Part shown: one piece after another, positions 49,591 to 59,367 of the stretch
How the letters are laid out: the number at the start of each line of letters is the position of its first letter
Position numbering within the stretch: the first letter of the stretch is position 1
Assembly (NCBI GenBank): GCA_964429745.1
Contig: CAYSDI010000001.1
Coordinates: 1 to 64,000 of the forward strand
Reading direction: 5' to 3'
Source of the DNA: WGOA01 sp964429745
Lineage (GTDB): Bacteria > Bacteroidota > Bacteroidia > Chitinophagales > BACL12
DNA: 64,000 nt
The notes under the pieces: generated by a model
Told to the model about the DNA's origin: nothing
Database searches by the model: none
Seen by the model: the letters and a program-made list of their open reading frames with translations, nothing else
Translations under genes and position numbers: made by a program

Positions 49591-50580
49591 ATGCGGCCCT
49601 TAGCCCGAAAATATCGCAACAACCGCCCCAGGTGGCAGGCCTATTCCAGGGTGGGAATAGTCCTGATGCTGAGCCTGTTGTGGTCAGAAGATAAGGCGAT
49701 CAGCGCGCAAATTGCCCCGGGGTCACGACTCATTTTGGACAGTGTTCTGCTGGGTCCTTTCCAGGCAGAAAGACCTTTGAATGACCCAGGCACGCCCTAC
49801 CGCACGCTGCGCATATGGTTGCCTCCGGATTACGATACGGATACCGCGGCCCGACCGTTACTTGTGCTTCTGGACGGTCAGAACCTTTTTGATGGAGCCA
49901 CCAGCTTTTCCGGCGAATGGCAAGTGGATGAGCAACTCAGCGCGCTGGAAGCCCAGGGGGTTCGGGTTCCGGTGGTGGTGGGGGTAGACAACGCAGGCGT
50001 GCAGCGCACGGCGGAGTACACGCCTGTTGCCCACCCGGAATACGGCGGTGGGGAGGCGGCACATCACCTGGTGTTTTTGACCGATTTCGTGCTTCCTTAC
50101 GTGCAGGCGGAATACCGCGTTAGTAAAAGACCAGTTGAAGTGGCCATTGGCGGCTCTTCCATCGGTGGGATCATGGCCCTGTACGCCGTTTTGCATGCCC
50201 CGGAATCGTTCGGAACGGCGCTGGTATTTAGTCCGGCGATGTGGTTTCTGGGCAAAGAGGTGCGTGACATCACCGACGCAACCATACCAAATGATTTGTT
50301 ATGCTGGGGTCGAATGGGCACCGCCGAAGGCCGCGACAATTGGAACGAATCCTTTGCTGTAGGCCAGGAGCGGCTCAACCGTTTCGGCCTCGGTTTCATT
50401 GAAACGTACTACGGCCTGCGCCGCAGCGGCTGGCCGGCAGGCAACCTGGAATGGTCCCTGGATCCGCAGGGCGAACACAACGAAAGCTGGTGGTCTTCTG
50501 TCTTTCCGCTTGCCGTGCGCTGGTGGTTGGAGCATCCGCTGGTAAAGGCGCCGTTGCAACCGGCGGTTCCAGAACGCTAA
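49591..50580 (+). CDS. Secreted esterase-D-like alpha/beta hydrolase
   Basis: A 329-residue putative esterase (PF00756 type). A basic N-terminus and hydrophobic segment (VGIVLMLSLLWS) suggest export. Visible features are LLVLLDGQNLFDG, the nucleophile elbow GGSSIGG (Ser at about 190), and GEHNESWW near residue 300 (probable catalytic His). Such enzymes cleave acyl esters from sugars or siderophores; here deacylation of substituted glucans is a guess. It is divergent from the T9SS amylase, and the GH13 lipoprotein gene begins 12 nt after its stop, so the two are probably one operon. Confidence 0.8.
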   Translation: MRPLARKYRNNRPRWQAYSRVGIVLMLSLLWSEDKAISAQIAPGSRLILDSVLLGPFQAERPLNDPGTPYRTLRIWLPPDYDTDTAARPLLVLLDGQNLFDGATSFSGEWQVDEQLSALEAQGVRVPVVVGVDNAGVQRTAEYTPVAHPEYGGGEAAHHLVFLTDFVLPYVQAEYRVSKRPVEVAIGGSSIGGIMALYAVLHAPESFGTALVFSPAMWFLGKEVRDITDATIPNDLLCWGRMGTAEGRDNWNESFAVGQERLNRFGLGFIETYYGLRRSGWPAGNLEWSLDPQGEHNESWWSSVFPLAVRWWLEHPLVKAPLQPAVPER

Positions 50581-50592
50581 TCTTCCTTCTTT

Positions 50593-53264
50593 ATGAAAGC
50601 CCGGAATACTCAGAATTATCGTATGCACACTGTGCTAATATCACACCGCTTGCTAATACCGCTCCGGTTGCTGATTTCGCTCCGCTCGCTTGTTTCGGTC
50701 CGCTCGCTATTACCACTCCGCTCGCTAATTTCGCTCCTGTCAATCATTTCACTCCGCTCGCTTATTTCGGTCCGCTCGCTTATTTCGCTCTGCTCGCTTA
50801 TTTCGCTCTGCTCGTTTGCATCAATCTCCGTGCTTTATTCCGGTTGNNNNNNNNNNNNNNNNNNNNNNNNNNNNNNNNNNNNNNNNNNNNNNNNNNNNNN
50901 NNNNNNNNNNNNNNNNNNNNNNNNNNNNNNNNNNNNNNNNNNNNNNTTATTTCGCTCTGCTCGTTTGCATCAATCTCCGTGCTTTATTCCGGTTGTCGTC
51001 AATCGGTGGCAGTACCCACGCTGGACTACCCGGAAACCGCGCTGTTGCAGGCGCCTGTGTGGCCCATTCGGTTGGGGGAAGGCTCCGAAACCGTGGTGCT
51101 CGCCGATTGGTTTGGTCCGGGGTTTGAACCCGATTCTATCCACTACCCCAATGGCTTGATGGGCCGGCTCAGCGACGGTATGCTGGGGCTAACCATCAGC
51201 GAAAGTCTGGATCCGGTAGCCAGTCTGTTAATCTGGAAAAATGGCTTTGGCTACACCTTGCCACTTTTTCGGCCAGCCAAAACGCGCGTGGAATTAACGC
51301 TGCCGCTCTCCATTAGCCCGAACGGCCCGGTTCAGGTGGCGGGGGGGTTCAACGACTGGAATCCCACAGCCGGATTCATGACCCGCGAAGGCGATGTCTG
51401 GAAAGCTGCTATGACCCTTGAACCCGGCCGCTACCCGTATCAGTTTGTTGTGGACGGTCGCTGGATGTTGGACCCCTCCAACCCCGATTCCATGGACAAC
51501 AATGCCGGGGGCTTCAACTCGGTCTTGAGCATTGATCGCCCGGCAACCTTGCCCTTTATCCGTCCGCTGAGGGCTGAAAAAGATCACCTGGTTTTTCAGG
51601 TCGAAGGGGCCCCGGAAGGCTGGCTGCTGCTCTGGGAATATGCGGCCTTGGATTCCTCCTTCCTGACCCGCGCAGGAAACGAATGGACCGTACACCTGCC
51701 GCAACAAGCCCGGGAAGCCGAAAACAGCTCGCTGACCCTGATCGCCTGGAATGCCAGTGGTCGCTCCAACGATTTGCGGGTTCCGCTGGCTTTTGGCCAG
51801 CCGCTTGGGACGGGCGGAACCAGCGCTAAGCCCAGCCCGACAGACCGCGCCGATGCTGTTTCGCTAGCCCCTCGCCAAGCGATGACGCTCTACTTCCCCC
51901 TGGTGGACCGCTTTGCCAACGGCGACAGCAGCAACGACGCACCCACTGATGATGCGCGCATTCTGCCCCCGGCCAATTTCTTTGGCGGCGACCTCCAGGG
52001 CCTGACCCAGCACCTTGATTACATTCAGGCGTTAGGCATCAACACGCTATGGGTTTCGCCGGTATCCAAAAACGCGGAAGGCGGTTTTCAGGAGTATCCG
52101 GAACCGCGCCGATGGTTCTCGGCCTACCACGGTTACTGGCCGACGAGTTACCGCAAGGTAGACGCCCGTTTTGGCGGCGATGAAGGGTTGGATGCTCTGG
52201 TTAAAGAGGCGCATAAACGCAACATGCGAGTCTTGTTGGACTTCGTCGCCAACCATGTCCATGAAGACCACCCGATGATCCTGGCCCATCCGGAGTGGCA
52301 AACACCGCTCGTGCTCCCGGACGGTACACGCAACCTGCGGCGCTGGGATGAGCATCGGCTTACCACTTGGTTCGATGATTTTCTGCCCACGCTGAACTTT
52401 GAAAATCCGGTCATCACCGAAGCGGTGACTGACTCGGCGCTGTTTTGGATCGAGCGTTTTAACCTGGACGGTTTCCGGCATGATGCCACCAAGCACATTC
52501 CCGAATTGTTTTGGCGCACGTTGACCACCAAGCTTCGCCAAACCTATCCGGACCGCGACCTCTACCAAATTGGCGAAACTTTCGGAAGCCGTGATCTCAT
52601 TGCCAGCTACATAGGGCCGGGTATGCTGGATGCCCAATTTGACTTTCCCCTGTACTTTGCGGCCCGATCCTGCCTGACCACGGACGAAGGGGATTTTGGT
52701 TCCCTGGCAGCAGAATTGCACGCCAGCCTGGATGCTTTCGGGCACCACCACTTGATGGGCAACATTACAGGCAACCACGACATGGCCCGTTTTACCAGCA
52801 TTGCCGGTGGCGGATTGCTCGCAGGCGAAGACGACAAAGAGGCTGGATGGAATCGCGCTGTCACGGTAGGCAGCTCCATTGGTTACTCGCGCATGGCACT
52901 GCTCATGGCCTTTCAAACAGCCATCCCGGGATTGCCCGTGGTCTATTATGGCGATGAAATCGGCATGCCTGGAGGAGGCGATCCCGACAGCAGAAGGATG
53001 ATGCGTTTCACCGATTGGTCGCCCGAAGAACAAACGCTGCACCGCCAATTTACCGAACTGTTGCAGGGGCGCCTGAACAATTCCGCGCTACTTTACGGCA
53101 GCACGCAAGTAGTTAGAGCCGAAAAAGATCTATTGATTGTTCGAAGGGATTGGTTTGAAAAAACCAGTTATGTCCTGCTTAATAAAGGAGCTGCACCAAT
53201 GGTGGCTGATGTAGACGGCCTTGGTTCCGTAACGCTCGATGCCTATTCGTTCAGCATTCGCTAA
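50593..53264 (+). CDS. GH13 amylase lipoprotein (spans assembly gap)
   Basis: From ATG 50593 a frame runs into the 100-N gap. The 49 bases before the gap recur right after it, and collapsing them restores one frame through the lipobox LYSGC into CRQSVAVPTLD and the enzyme. The signal region is unusual: ten hexapeptide repeats of the type LISLRS. The mature protein has an N-terminal beta domain, an AMPK/CBM48-like module (VAGGFNDWNPTAGF) and a GH13 barrel with Asp in GFRHDATKH, Glu in IGETFGS and Asp in GNHDMARF. It would be a lipid-anchored starch hydrolase facing the periplasm or surface. As deposited, the gene is broken by the gap. Confidence 0.8.
50635..50814 (+). repeat. 18-bp tandem repeat, ten units, coding LISLRS
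   Basis: Units follow the pattern CTNATTTCGCTCCGCTCG and are in frame with the lipoprotein, giving LISHRL, LIPLRL, LISLRS, LVSVRS, LLPLRS and so on to LISLCS. Because the unit is a multiple of three, copy-number change would lengthen or shorten the pre-lipobox segment without a frameshift. The repeats probably caused the assembly break at 50847. Confidence 0.85.
50847..50946. other. Assembly gap (100 N) flanked by 49-bp duplication
   Basis: The 49 bases at 50798-50846 are identical to 50947-50995, so the gap most likely joins two contigs that overlap. Merging them keeps the lipoprotein frame open. Confidence 0.9.
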
Positions 53265-53269
53265 CAACA

Positions 53270-53307
53270 ATAAGATTTTTAATCTTATCGATAACATAAT
53301 TAATGTT
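53270..53307. promoter_or_regulatory. Paired palindromes across the pgi start
   Basis: A perfect 19-bp dyad ATAAGATTTTTAATCTTAT (53270-53288) is followed by AACATAATTAATGTT (53293-53307), and their centres are 21 bp apart. The second resembles the sites at 3471 and 9301, has one half-site mismatch, and contains the pgi ATG. The first begins 6 nt after the GH13 stop, exactly as the palindrome at 3469 does after its transporter stop, so a terminator role for the first dyad is possible. Confidence 0.45.
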
Positions 53308-54964
53308 TCCCAAAATAAATCCTACGCAAACCCGCTCCTGGAAGGAACTGGAAGCTCATTTTGCGGCTATGCGGCATGTGCCGATGCGCAGCTTGTTTGC
53401 CGAAGATCCTCAGCGCTTTGATAATTTTCACCTGGAGGCTTGTGGTCTGCTTTTGGACTACAGCAAAAACCGGGTTGACCGGCAAACCATGGATCTGCTC
53501 TTAGATCTGGCCGCGGAGTGCCGAGTTCCGGATGCCATTCGGGCGCTGCTTACTGGCGAAGAGCTCAATGAGTCCGAAGGGCGCGCAGTGCTCCATACGG
53601 CCCTTAGAAACCGAAGCAACCAACCCGTGCTCGTGCACGGACAGGACGTTATGCCGGAGGTGAACCGCGTTCTGGAACGCATGGCGGATTTTAGCAACCG
53701 CGTGCGAAGCGGCACCTGGAAAGGATACACAGGCAAGCGGATCACCGACGTGGTCAACCTTGGTATTGGTGGTTCCGACCTGGGGCCGCTCATGGTATGC
53801 GAGACCCTTCGCGCTTACTGGGGACCGCTGAAGTTGCACTTCGTTTCCAACGTAGACGGCACGCACTTGGTGGAAACTCTCAAAGACCTGAACCCGGAAA
53901 CCACGCTGTTTTTGGTAGCCTCCAAGACCTTTACCACCCAGGAAACCCTGACCAACGCACTCAGTGCCCGGAGCTGGTTTTTAGATCAGGCGGGCAATCC
54001 GGATTATGTGCAACACCATTTTGCGGCCATGTCCACCAACACCAAAGAAGTCATGGCTTTTGGCATTGATCCCGAGAACATGTTTCCGTTCTGGGACTGG
54101 GTAGGCGGTCGCTATTCGCTGTGGTCGGCCATAGGTCTTTCTATCATGTTGGCGGTAGGCCCGGAACATTTCACCGAGCTACTTGAAGGGGCTCACTCCA
54201 TGGACAAGCATTTAGCGGAAGCCCCTCCAGAAAATAACATGCCCTATGTCATGGCGCTGCTTGGGCTCTGGTACCGCAATTTCTTTGGTGCAGAAAGCCT
54301 GGCCTTGTTGCCCTACGACCAGTATTTACACCGCTTTCCGGCCTACCTGCAACAAACGGATATGGAGAGCAACGGAAAATCCGTTGACCGCAATGGCCAG
54401 CCTATCGCCTACCATACGGGCCCAATTGTTTGGGGAGAACCGGGCACCAACGGTCAGCACGCCTTTTACCAATTGCTTCATCAGGGAACAACCCTCGTGC
54501 CTTGCGACTTCATCGCAGTAGTAAAAACCCAAAATCCTATTGGCGATCACCACGCCAAGCTCCTGGCCAATTGCTTTGCGCAAAGCGAAGCGCTGATGAA
54601 TGGAAAAACCGCGCTCGAAGCCAGGCGCGAGTTAGAGGCTGCCGGCGAGGACGCCCAAACCATCAGCCGTTTTTTGCCCTACAAAGTGTTTGAGGGAAAC
54701 CGCCCCAGCAACACCTTGCTGATTCGCTACCTGGACCCCAAAACACTCGGATCGCTTATCGCATTATACGAACACAAAATTTTCATCCAGGGTATCCTTT
54801 GGAATGTTTTTAGTTTTGACCAGTGGGGAGTGCAACTCGGCAAACAGTTAGCTGGGGCAATTTTGCCCGAGCTGACCGGTAGTGACCCTGCCAGTCAACA
54901 CGATTCTTCCACCGATGCCCTGATAAACCTGAGCCGAACATGGATTTCCGAAAAAGTTTCCTGA
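53303..54964 (+). CDS. pgi: Glucose-6-phosphate isomerase
   Basis: A 553-residue cytosolic enzyme interconverting glucose-6-phosphate and fructose-6-phosphate. Signature segments are VVNLGIGGSDLGPLMV, SKTFTTQETLTNA, GGRYSLWSAIGLSI, the active-site region QQTDMESNGKSVDR, and GEPGTNGQHAFYQLLHQG, ending with the Lys/His region FDQWGVQLGK. The length is normal. Its place between two amylase lipoprotein genes links starch breakdown to glycolysis. It overlaps the downstream GH13 gene by 25 nt. Confidence 0.97.
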   Translation: MFPKINPTQTRSWKELEAHFAAMRHVPMRSLFAEDPQRFDNFHLEACGLLLDYSKNRVDRQTMDLLLDLAAECRVPDAIRALLTGEELNESEGRAVLHTALRNRSNQPVLVHGQDVMPEVNRVLERMADFSNRVRSGTWKGYTGKRITDVVNLGIGGSDLGPLMVCETLRAYWGPLKLHFVSNVDGTHLVETLKDLNPETTLFLVASKTFTTQETLTNALSARSWFLDQAGNPDYVQHHFAAMSTNTKEVMAFGIDPENMFPFWDWVGGRYSLWSAIGLSIMLAVGPEHFTELLEGAHSMDKHLAEAPPENNMPYVMALLGLWYRNFFGAESLALLPYDQYLHRFPAYLQQTDMESNGKSVDRNGQPIAYHTGPIVWGEPGTNGQHAFYQLLHQGTTLVPCDFIAVVKTQNPIGDHHAKLLANCFAQSEALMNGKTALEARRELEAAGEDAQTISRFLPYKVFEGNRPSNTLLIRYLDPKTLGSLIALYEHKIFIQGILWNVFSFDQWGVQLGKQLAGAILPELTGSDPASQHDSSTDALINLSRTWISEKVS

Positions 54965-56316
54965 TTCCTGCCCTGCTGATTGGGCTTGGCGGGTTGAATG
55001 CCTGCCGTAGTTCTCAGCCCTCCGAAACCGCGGAAGCCCCTGCAAAAGGCAATGGCACCGCTCCGGAGTGGACTAAGGATGCCGTCATCTACGAAGTCAA
55101 CGTGCGCCAGTACAGTCCGGAAGGGACGCTGGCTGCTGTAGAAAAAGAGCTGCCGCGTCTGGCCGCCATGGGGGTGGATATTCTCTGGTTGATGCCCATC
55201 CATCCCATCGGCGTGGAGAACAGAAAAGGCACCATGGGCAGTTACTATGCCGTGCGCGACTTCAAAGCCGTGAATCCGGAGTTTGGCACTTCCGAAGATT
55301 TCCGCCGTTTTGTACAAAAAGCGCACGAGCAAGGGCTGTACGTGATTCTGGATTGGGTGGCCAACCACAGCGCTTGGGACAACGATTTGGTCAACTCGCA
55401 TCCCGAATGGTACACCCACGACAGCACCGGAGCTATCATTCCACCGGTACCGGACTGGTCAGATGTAGCTGATTTCAACTATGACCAAGGCGCCTTGCGC
55501 AACTACATGGTAGACTGCCTCAAGTATTGGGTGGAGGAATTTGACATTGACGGCTTCCGCTGCGATGTTGCCGGATCCGTACCTACGCCGTTCTGGGACA
55601 GTGCTCGCGCTGAGCTGGATGCCATTAAGCCCGTCTTTATGCTGGCGGAGGCTGAGGAGGCCGCCATGCACGAAAAGGCCTTCGACATGACTTATTCGTG
55701 GAACTTGCACCACACCATGAACGCCATAGCCCAGGGCAAGAAAAGCCTGGACGATCTGGATGCCCATTGGCACCGAGAGGACAGCATCTACGAACCGTCA
55801 GCCTACCGCATGGTGTTTACCTCCAACCACGATGAAAACAGTTGGAACGGCACTGAGTATGAGCGAATGGGCGATGCGGCAAAAACCATGGCCGTCTTCA
55901 GTTTCACCGTTCCCGGAATGCCTCTGCTTTATTCAGGTCAGGAAGCCCCGGTGCAAAAACGACTGGATTTCTTTGAAAAAGACCCCATCGTTTGGAACAA
56001 TTTCGCCCTCGGTGATTTTTACACCAAGCTTTGCTCCTTAAAAACCAGCCAAAGCGCGCTTTGGAACGGCATCCATGGCGGCGGGATGCGCCGATTGGTC
56101 ACGAGCGATGACGACCGCATTTACGCGTTTACCCGAGGCGACAACCAGGTCCTTTGCTTGTTTAACTTCTCGCATGAGCCAGCCCAAGCCAGTTTGACCG
56201 AAAACACCCCTGCCGGTACCTACCAGGAGTATTTTTCGGGGGAATCGCTGAGTGGCGCTTCACCACTTTCGGTCGACCTTCCCGCCTGGGGCTACCGGAT
56301 CTACGTGCGGCAATAA
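54940..56316 (+). CDS. GH13 alpha-amylase family lipoprotein
   Basis: A 458-residue protein with a lipoprotein signal (LIGLGGLNAC, Cys22) and a short Ser/Ala-rich linker before the barrel. Motifs are VIYEVNVRQYSPEGT, LMPIHPIG, Asp in GFRCDVAG (about 206), Glu in MLAEAEE (about 236) and Asp in TSNHDENSWNG (about 298). The protein is small, with barrel plus a short C-terminal beta domain and no carbohydrate-binding module, as in maltogenic-amylase or oligosaccharide-processing enzymes. It overlaps pgi by 25 nt, so the two are translationally coupled. The 224 bp after it show no gene. Confidence 0.9.
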   Translation: MDFRKSFLIPALLIGLGGLNACRSSQPSETAEAPAKGNGTAPEWTKDAVIYEVNVRQYSPEGTLAAVEKELPRLAAMGVDILWLMPIHPIGVENRKGTMGSYYAVRDFKAVNPEFGTSEDFRRFVQKAHEQGLYVILDWVANHSAWDNDLVNSHPEWYTHDSTGAIIPPVPDWSDVADFNYDQGALRNYMVDCLKYWVEEFDIDGFRCDVAGSVPTPFWDSARAELDAIKPVFMLAEAEEAAMHEKAFDMTYSWNLHHTMNAIAQGKKSLDDLDAHWHREDSIYEPSAYRMVFTSNHDENSWNGTEYERMGDAAKTMAVFSFTVPGMPLLYSGQEAPVQKRLDFFEKDPIVWNNFALGDFYTKLCSLKTSQSALWNGIHGGGMRRLVTSDDDRIYAFTRGDNQVLCLFNFSHEPAQASLTENTPAGTYQEYFSGESLSGASPLSVDLPAWGYRIYVRQ

Positions 56317-56540
56317 ACGCTCCGACCGGAACCCTTTGAACCTCCACGTTCCGGGGACTATTTCCTTGCCAGCAACCGCTCTTTGAATACGGCCTAAAAT
56401 GCTTGTTTCCAAAAGTTGACATCCCTGTCATGATTTCTTAATCCTTGAATATGAGCAGTATAGGGAACTTTTTAGCCCTATTATCGTAGAACTCAGACAG
56501 GTCAGGTGTGGACAGGAACAGGCAACAAGGCAGTGCAAAC

Positions 56541-58547
56541 ATGCGATTACGGTTATTATTTACTGCCCTGTTAATCACAGGCCAGGTGGGGATTTCCCAG
56601 GCCGGAGTAGCAGATAGTCTGCTTCAACTCCTGTCCGGCACCCCGCATGCCTCAACAGAGCAGCGAGCAGCTTGGGCCTCCCAGCTCGGGCACAATTATG
56701 CCGACCGCTATCAGTATGACTCAGCCCTTGCGCTATATGCGCAAGCTTTAGCGGGCTATCAGCAGGCAGGGAACCAAGAAATGGCCTTCGATGTGCTCTT
56801 TGATCTGGGGTACACGCACTACGCGATGTACGAGTATTCCCGGGCGCTGGAATTTTACCATGAAAGCCTGGAGTTGGCTGAAAGCCTAAATGACGACTCC
56901 TTGCGCGCGGTGGCCTATGACTGGATTTCGCTGCAATACCTGTATTCCGGCGCCTATGGTCAAGCCATTACTAACCAACTGTCTTCCATTCGGATACGCG
57001 AAGCCCGAAAAGACTCCGCCGGTTTGGCCGAGTCTTTTTACTCCATGGGCGACATTCTCAGCCACCAGCAAAAGCTGGAGGAAAGCAACGCCTACTTCCG
57101 CCGTTGCATTCGGCTGGCCAGCCGATTCGACCAAAAAAGCTTGTTGCTCGGCGCTTATGGGACCATAGGCGCCGCTTTTATTGACCAGAACCAGTGGGAT
57201 TCCGCTTTTTGGTACAATCGGGTGGCGCTGCGCATTGCTCAGCGCAATGAAATGGACTACGGCATTGCTTTTGCTAACGGCGCATTAGGAAAATGCTACC
57301 TGGCCAAAAACAAGTTAGACTCTGCGGAAACCTGTTACCGACGATCCTTGGAAGTAGCCCTGAAGATGTCCGAGCACAGCGAGATATCTCACAGCCTGCT
57401 CGGATTGGGATTATTGGCCCAACGCAAGGGTGACACTGAACAAGCGCTGGCGAATTTCCGCGAAGGCCTGAAGGTGGGACAAGCCTATGCGCTCACCGAT
57501 GTCGAAGAAGAGGCCTATGGGCACATGGCCGAAACCTTTCATCTGGCTGGCATGCATGACTCCGCTTACGCCTACCAGTTGAAACTGATCGCATTAAAGG
57601 ATACCCTATTTGCTGATCGCAGCCAATCGATGGTCTCCACGTTGGAAGCGCGTTACGGCATCCTACAAAATGAAGCGGATCAGCAAGCCCTGTTGTTTGC
57701 CAAGGACCGGCAAATAAAAACCCTGACCATGTTGGTCGGGGGCGTAGGCGCCCTGCTTACGCTCGGCTTTCTCTGGTTCTCCTACTACAATTACCGGAAC
57801 CAGCGCAGCTTGAATGCGGTGCTTGAAAACCACAACCAAACCATGGAGGAGCAAAATGAAAAGCTCACCCTGGCCAATGAAGACCTCAAACAATTTGCCT
57901 ACGCCGCCAGCCATGACCTGAAACAGCCGCTTAGAACAATTGGCAACTTCAGCACCTTGATTGAACGAAAGTTCAAACCTTACATAGACGAAGATACAGA
58001 AGACTATTTTCAATATATTCAGCGAGCTGTTCGCGACATGAGCTCGCTGCTCACCAACCTGCTGCAGTACACCCAACTTGAAAACAAAGCTGAATCGTTT
58101 GAGGCACTGGACATGAACGATGTGCTGGCCACCGTGACCAACAACCTCAGCCAGCTTATCCAGGAACGCAAAGCCAACGTCATGGCGGAATACCTGCCTA
58201 ACATTATGGCCAACCGGGAACACATGATTCAGTTGTTCCAGAACCTGATCAACAATGCCCTGAAGTTCAACGACAAGCTCTACCCAGAAGTTTTAATATC
58301 CTACACCTCAAGCGCAAACACCTACTGTTTTTCTATTCACGACAACGGCATTGGCATTGACCCGGCTTACCAAGACAAAATTTTCGGACTTTTCCAACGG
58401 GTCGGCGATAAAGAAGTATATGAGGGGAGCGGCATGGGGCTGGCCATCACCAAGCGCATTGTCAGGCAGTATCAAGGCGATATCTGGGTGGAATCCAAAC
58501 CACATTGCGGCAGTACGTTCCACTTTACCATCCCGCTCAACGCCTGA
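56541..58547 (+). CDS. TPR-containing sensor histidine kinase
   Basis: About 668 residues from ATG 56541, which gives a signal peptide (LRLLFTALLITGQVGISQA). The periplasmic region holds about seven tetratricopeptide repeats (50-380), then one membrane helix (about 393-415), a coiled coil, a HisKA domain with the phospho-acceptor His in AASHDLKQPLRT (about 457) and an ATPase domain (LINNALKFND; DNGIGID; EGSGMGLAI). It would sense a periplasmic signal and phosphorylate a response regulator. No partner is adjacent; the lone receiver at 17339 is one candidate (speculative). Confidence 0.9.
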   Translation: MRLRLLFTALLITGQVGISQAGVADSLLQLLSGTPHASTEQRAAWASQLGHNYADRYQYDSALALYAQALAGYQQAGNQEMAFDVLFDLGYTHYAMYEYSRALEFYHESLELAESLNDDSLRAVAYDWISLQYLYSGAYGQAITNQLSSIRIREARKDSAGLAESFYSMGDILSHQQKLEESNAYFRRCIRLASRFDQKSLLLGAYGTIGAAFIDQNQWDSAFWYNRVALRIAQRNEMDYGIAFANGALGKCYLAKNKLDSAETCYRRSLEVALKMSEHSEISHSLLGLGLLAQRKGDTEQALANFREGLKVGQAYALTDVEEEAYGHMAETFHLAGMHDSAYAYQLKLIALKDTLFADRSQSMVSTLEARYGILQNEADQQALLFAKDRQIKTLTMLVGGVGALLTLGFLWFSYYNYRNQRSLNAVLENHNQTMEEQNEKLTLANEDLKQFAYAASHDLKQPLRTIGNFSTLIERKFKPYIDEDTEDYFQYIQRAVRDMSSLLTNLLQYTQLENKAESFEALDMNDVLATVTNNLSQLIQERKANVMAEYLPNIMANREHMIQLFQNLINNALKFNDKLYPEVLISYTSSANTYCFSIHDNGIGIDPAYQDKIFGLFQRVGDKEVYEGSGMGLAITKRIVRQYQGDIWVESKPHCGSTFHFTIPLNA

Positions 58548-58667
58548 CGGCTTTCTGTACAGAATGAACGTCTAAAACCGATTCGCCAGAACCTCGGGCA
58601 TTGCCCGTAGCTTTAAATGATGCTCCGCTCCTGCACCGCCTCCTTCGCCCCTTCGCCCGTTAAAAAA

Positions 58668-59339
58668 ATGCGGGTGGCCGTAAATGGTCGAGCACTCCTT
58701 TCATGGATCTACTGGCCTACCATGGTGGTGTTGTTCAGTTTGCTCTCGGCAGGCTGCGGCAATGCTGACCCGGAATCCGGGGCAGCGCAAAAAGCCACTG
58801 GTCAAGCATCCGAAGCCACCGCAGCCAAAGGCAGCAACGGAGTCCCTGCCATGGCGCTGACCCGTTTAGGCGGCTCTGGTTTCTCTACAGCATCCCTCAA
58901 CAGTGACTCAGCCACCGTGTTGTTCGTGCTCTCGCCGGAATGCCCGCTTTGCCTGGACTACGCCTATACCTTTAGAACGCTTGCGGCTGAATACCAGGTC
59001 CGCGGCATTCGCTTCATCGGAGTGTTTCCCGGAGAATTCTTCAGTGAATTGCAAATACGCAAGTACTGTAGCCGCTTTCGGCTTGACTTTTCCATGATCC
59101 TGGACCCGGAATACGCCCTAACACGAGCCCTAGGTGCCAACACAACGCCGGAAGCCCTGCTTTTGGATGAAAACGGGCGCATTGTTTACCAGGGCGGCAT
59201 CGACAATTGGGCTTACGAAGTAGGGCAAAAGCGTCTGGAACCTACCGAACACTACCTCCGCGACGCCCTGGTGGCGTTTGAAGCCGGTCAGAAGCCTCCG
59301 GTAGCCCGAACGCGACCCGTAGGCTGCCTGATTGAGTAG
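58668..59339 (+). CDS. Redoxin-domain lipoprotein
   Basis: About 223 residues from ATG 58668, preceded by an A-rich stretch. The frame opens at 58617, but a -7-like TAGCTTTA (58608-58615) would make that start leaderless. A lipobox (LLSAGC, Cys30) anchors it. The thioredoxin-like domain has CPLC at about 91-94, then IGVFPGEF, and ends with NTTPEALLLDENGRIVYQGG. It probably reduces or senses thiols in the periplasm. It lies just upstream of a cytochrome/copper monooxygenase-like gene, a pairing that suggests a joint redox function. Confidence 0.82.
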   Translation: MRVAVNGRALLSWIYWPTMVVLFSLLSAGCGNADPESGAAQKATGQASEATAAKGSNGVPAMALTRLGGSGFSTASLNSDSATVLFVLSPECPLCLDYAYTFRTLAAEYQVRGIRFIGVFPGEFFSELQIRKYCSRFRLDFSMILDPEYALTRALGANTTPEALLLDENGRIVYQGGIDNWAYEVGQKRLEPTEHYLRDALVAFEAGQKPPVARTRPVGCLIE

Positions 59340-59354
59340 GCCCTTCGCCCGCCT

Positions 59355-59362
59355 TACCTTTG
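59355..59362 (+). promoter_or_regulatory. -7 promoter box (TACCTTTG)
   Basis: A perfect TAnnTTTG box lies just after the redoxin stop, with TTG at 59332-59334 (20-nt gap) as a possible -33 element. It would give the cytochrome/monooxygenase gene its own promoter; transcription would begin close to the GTG at 59368. Confidence 0.5.
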
Positions 59363-59367
59363 CGGTT

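Noticed and set aside
47013..50814. Three tandem arrays considered as CRISPR
   Set aside because: The repeats are 12-18 bp and directly abutting, with no unique spacers and no cas genes nearby.
56417..56430. TGACATCCCTGTCA dyad before the histidine kinase
   Set aside because: It is a single occurrence of a short 5-bp-arm palindrome with no second copy noticed; not enough to call a site.
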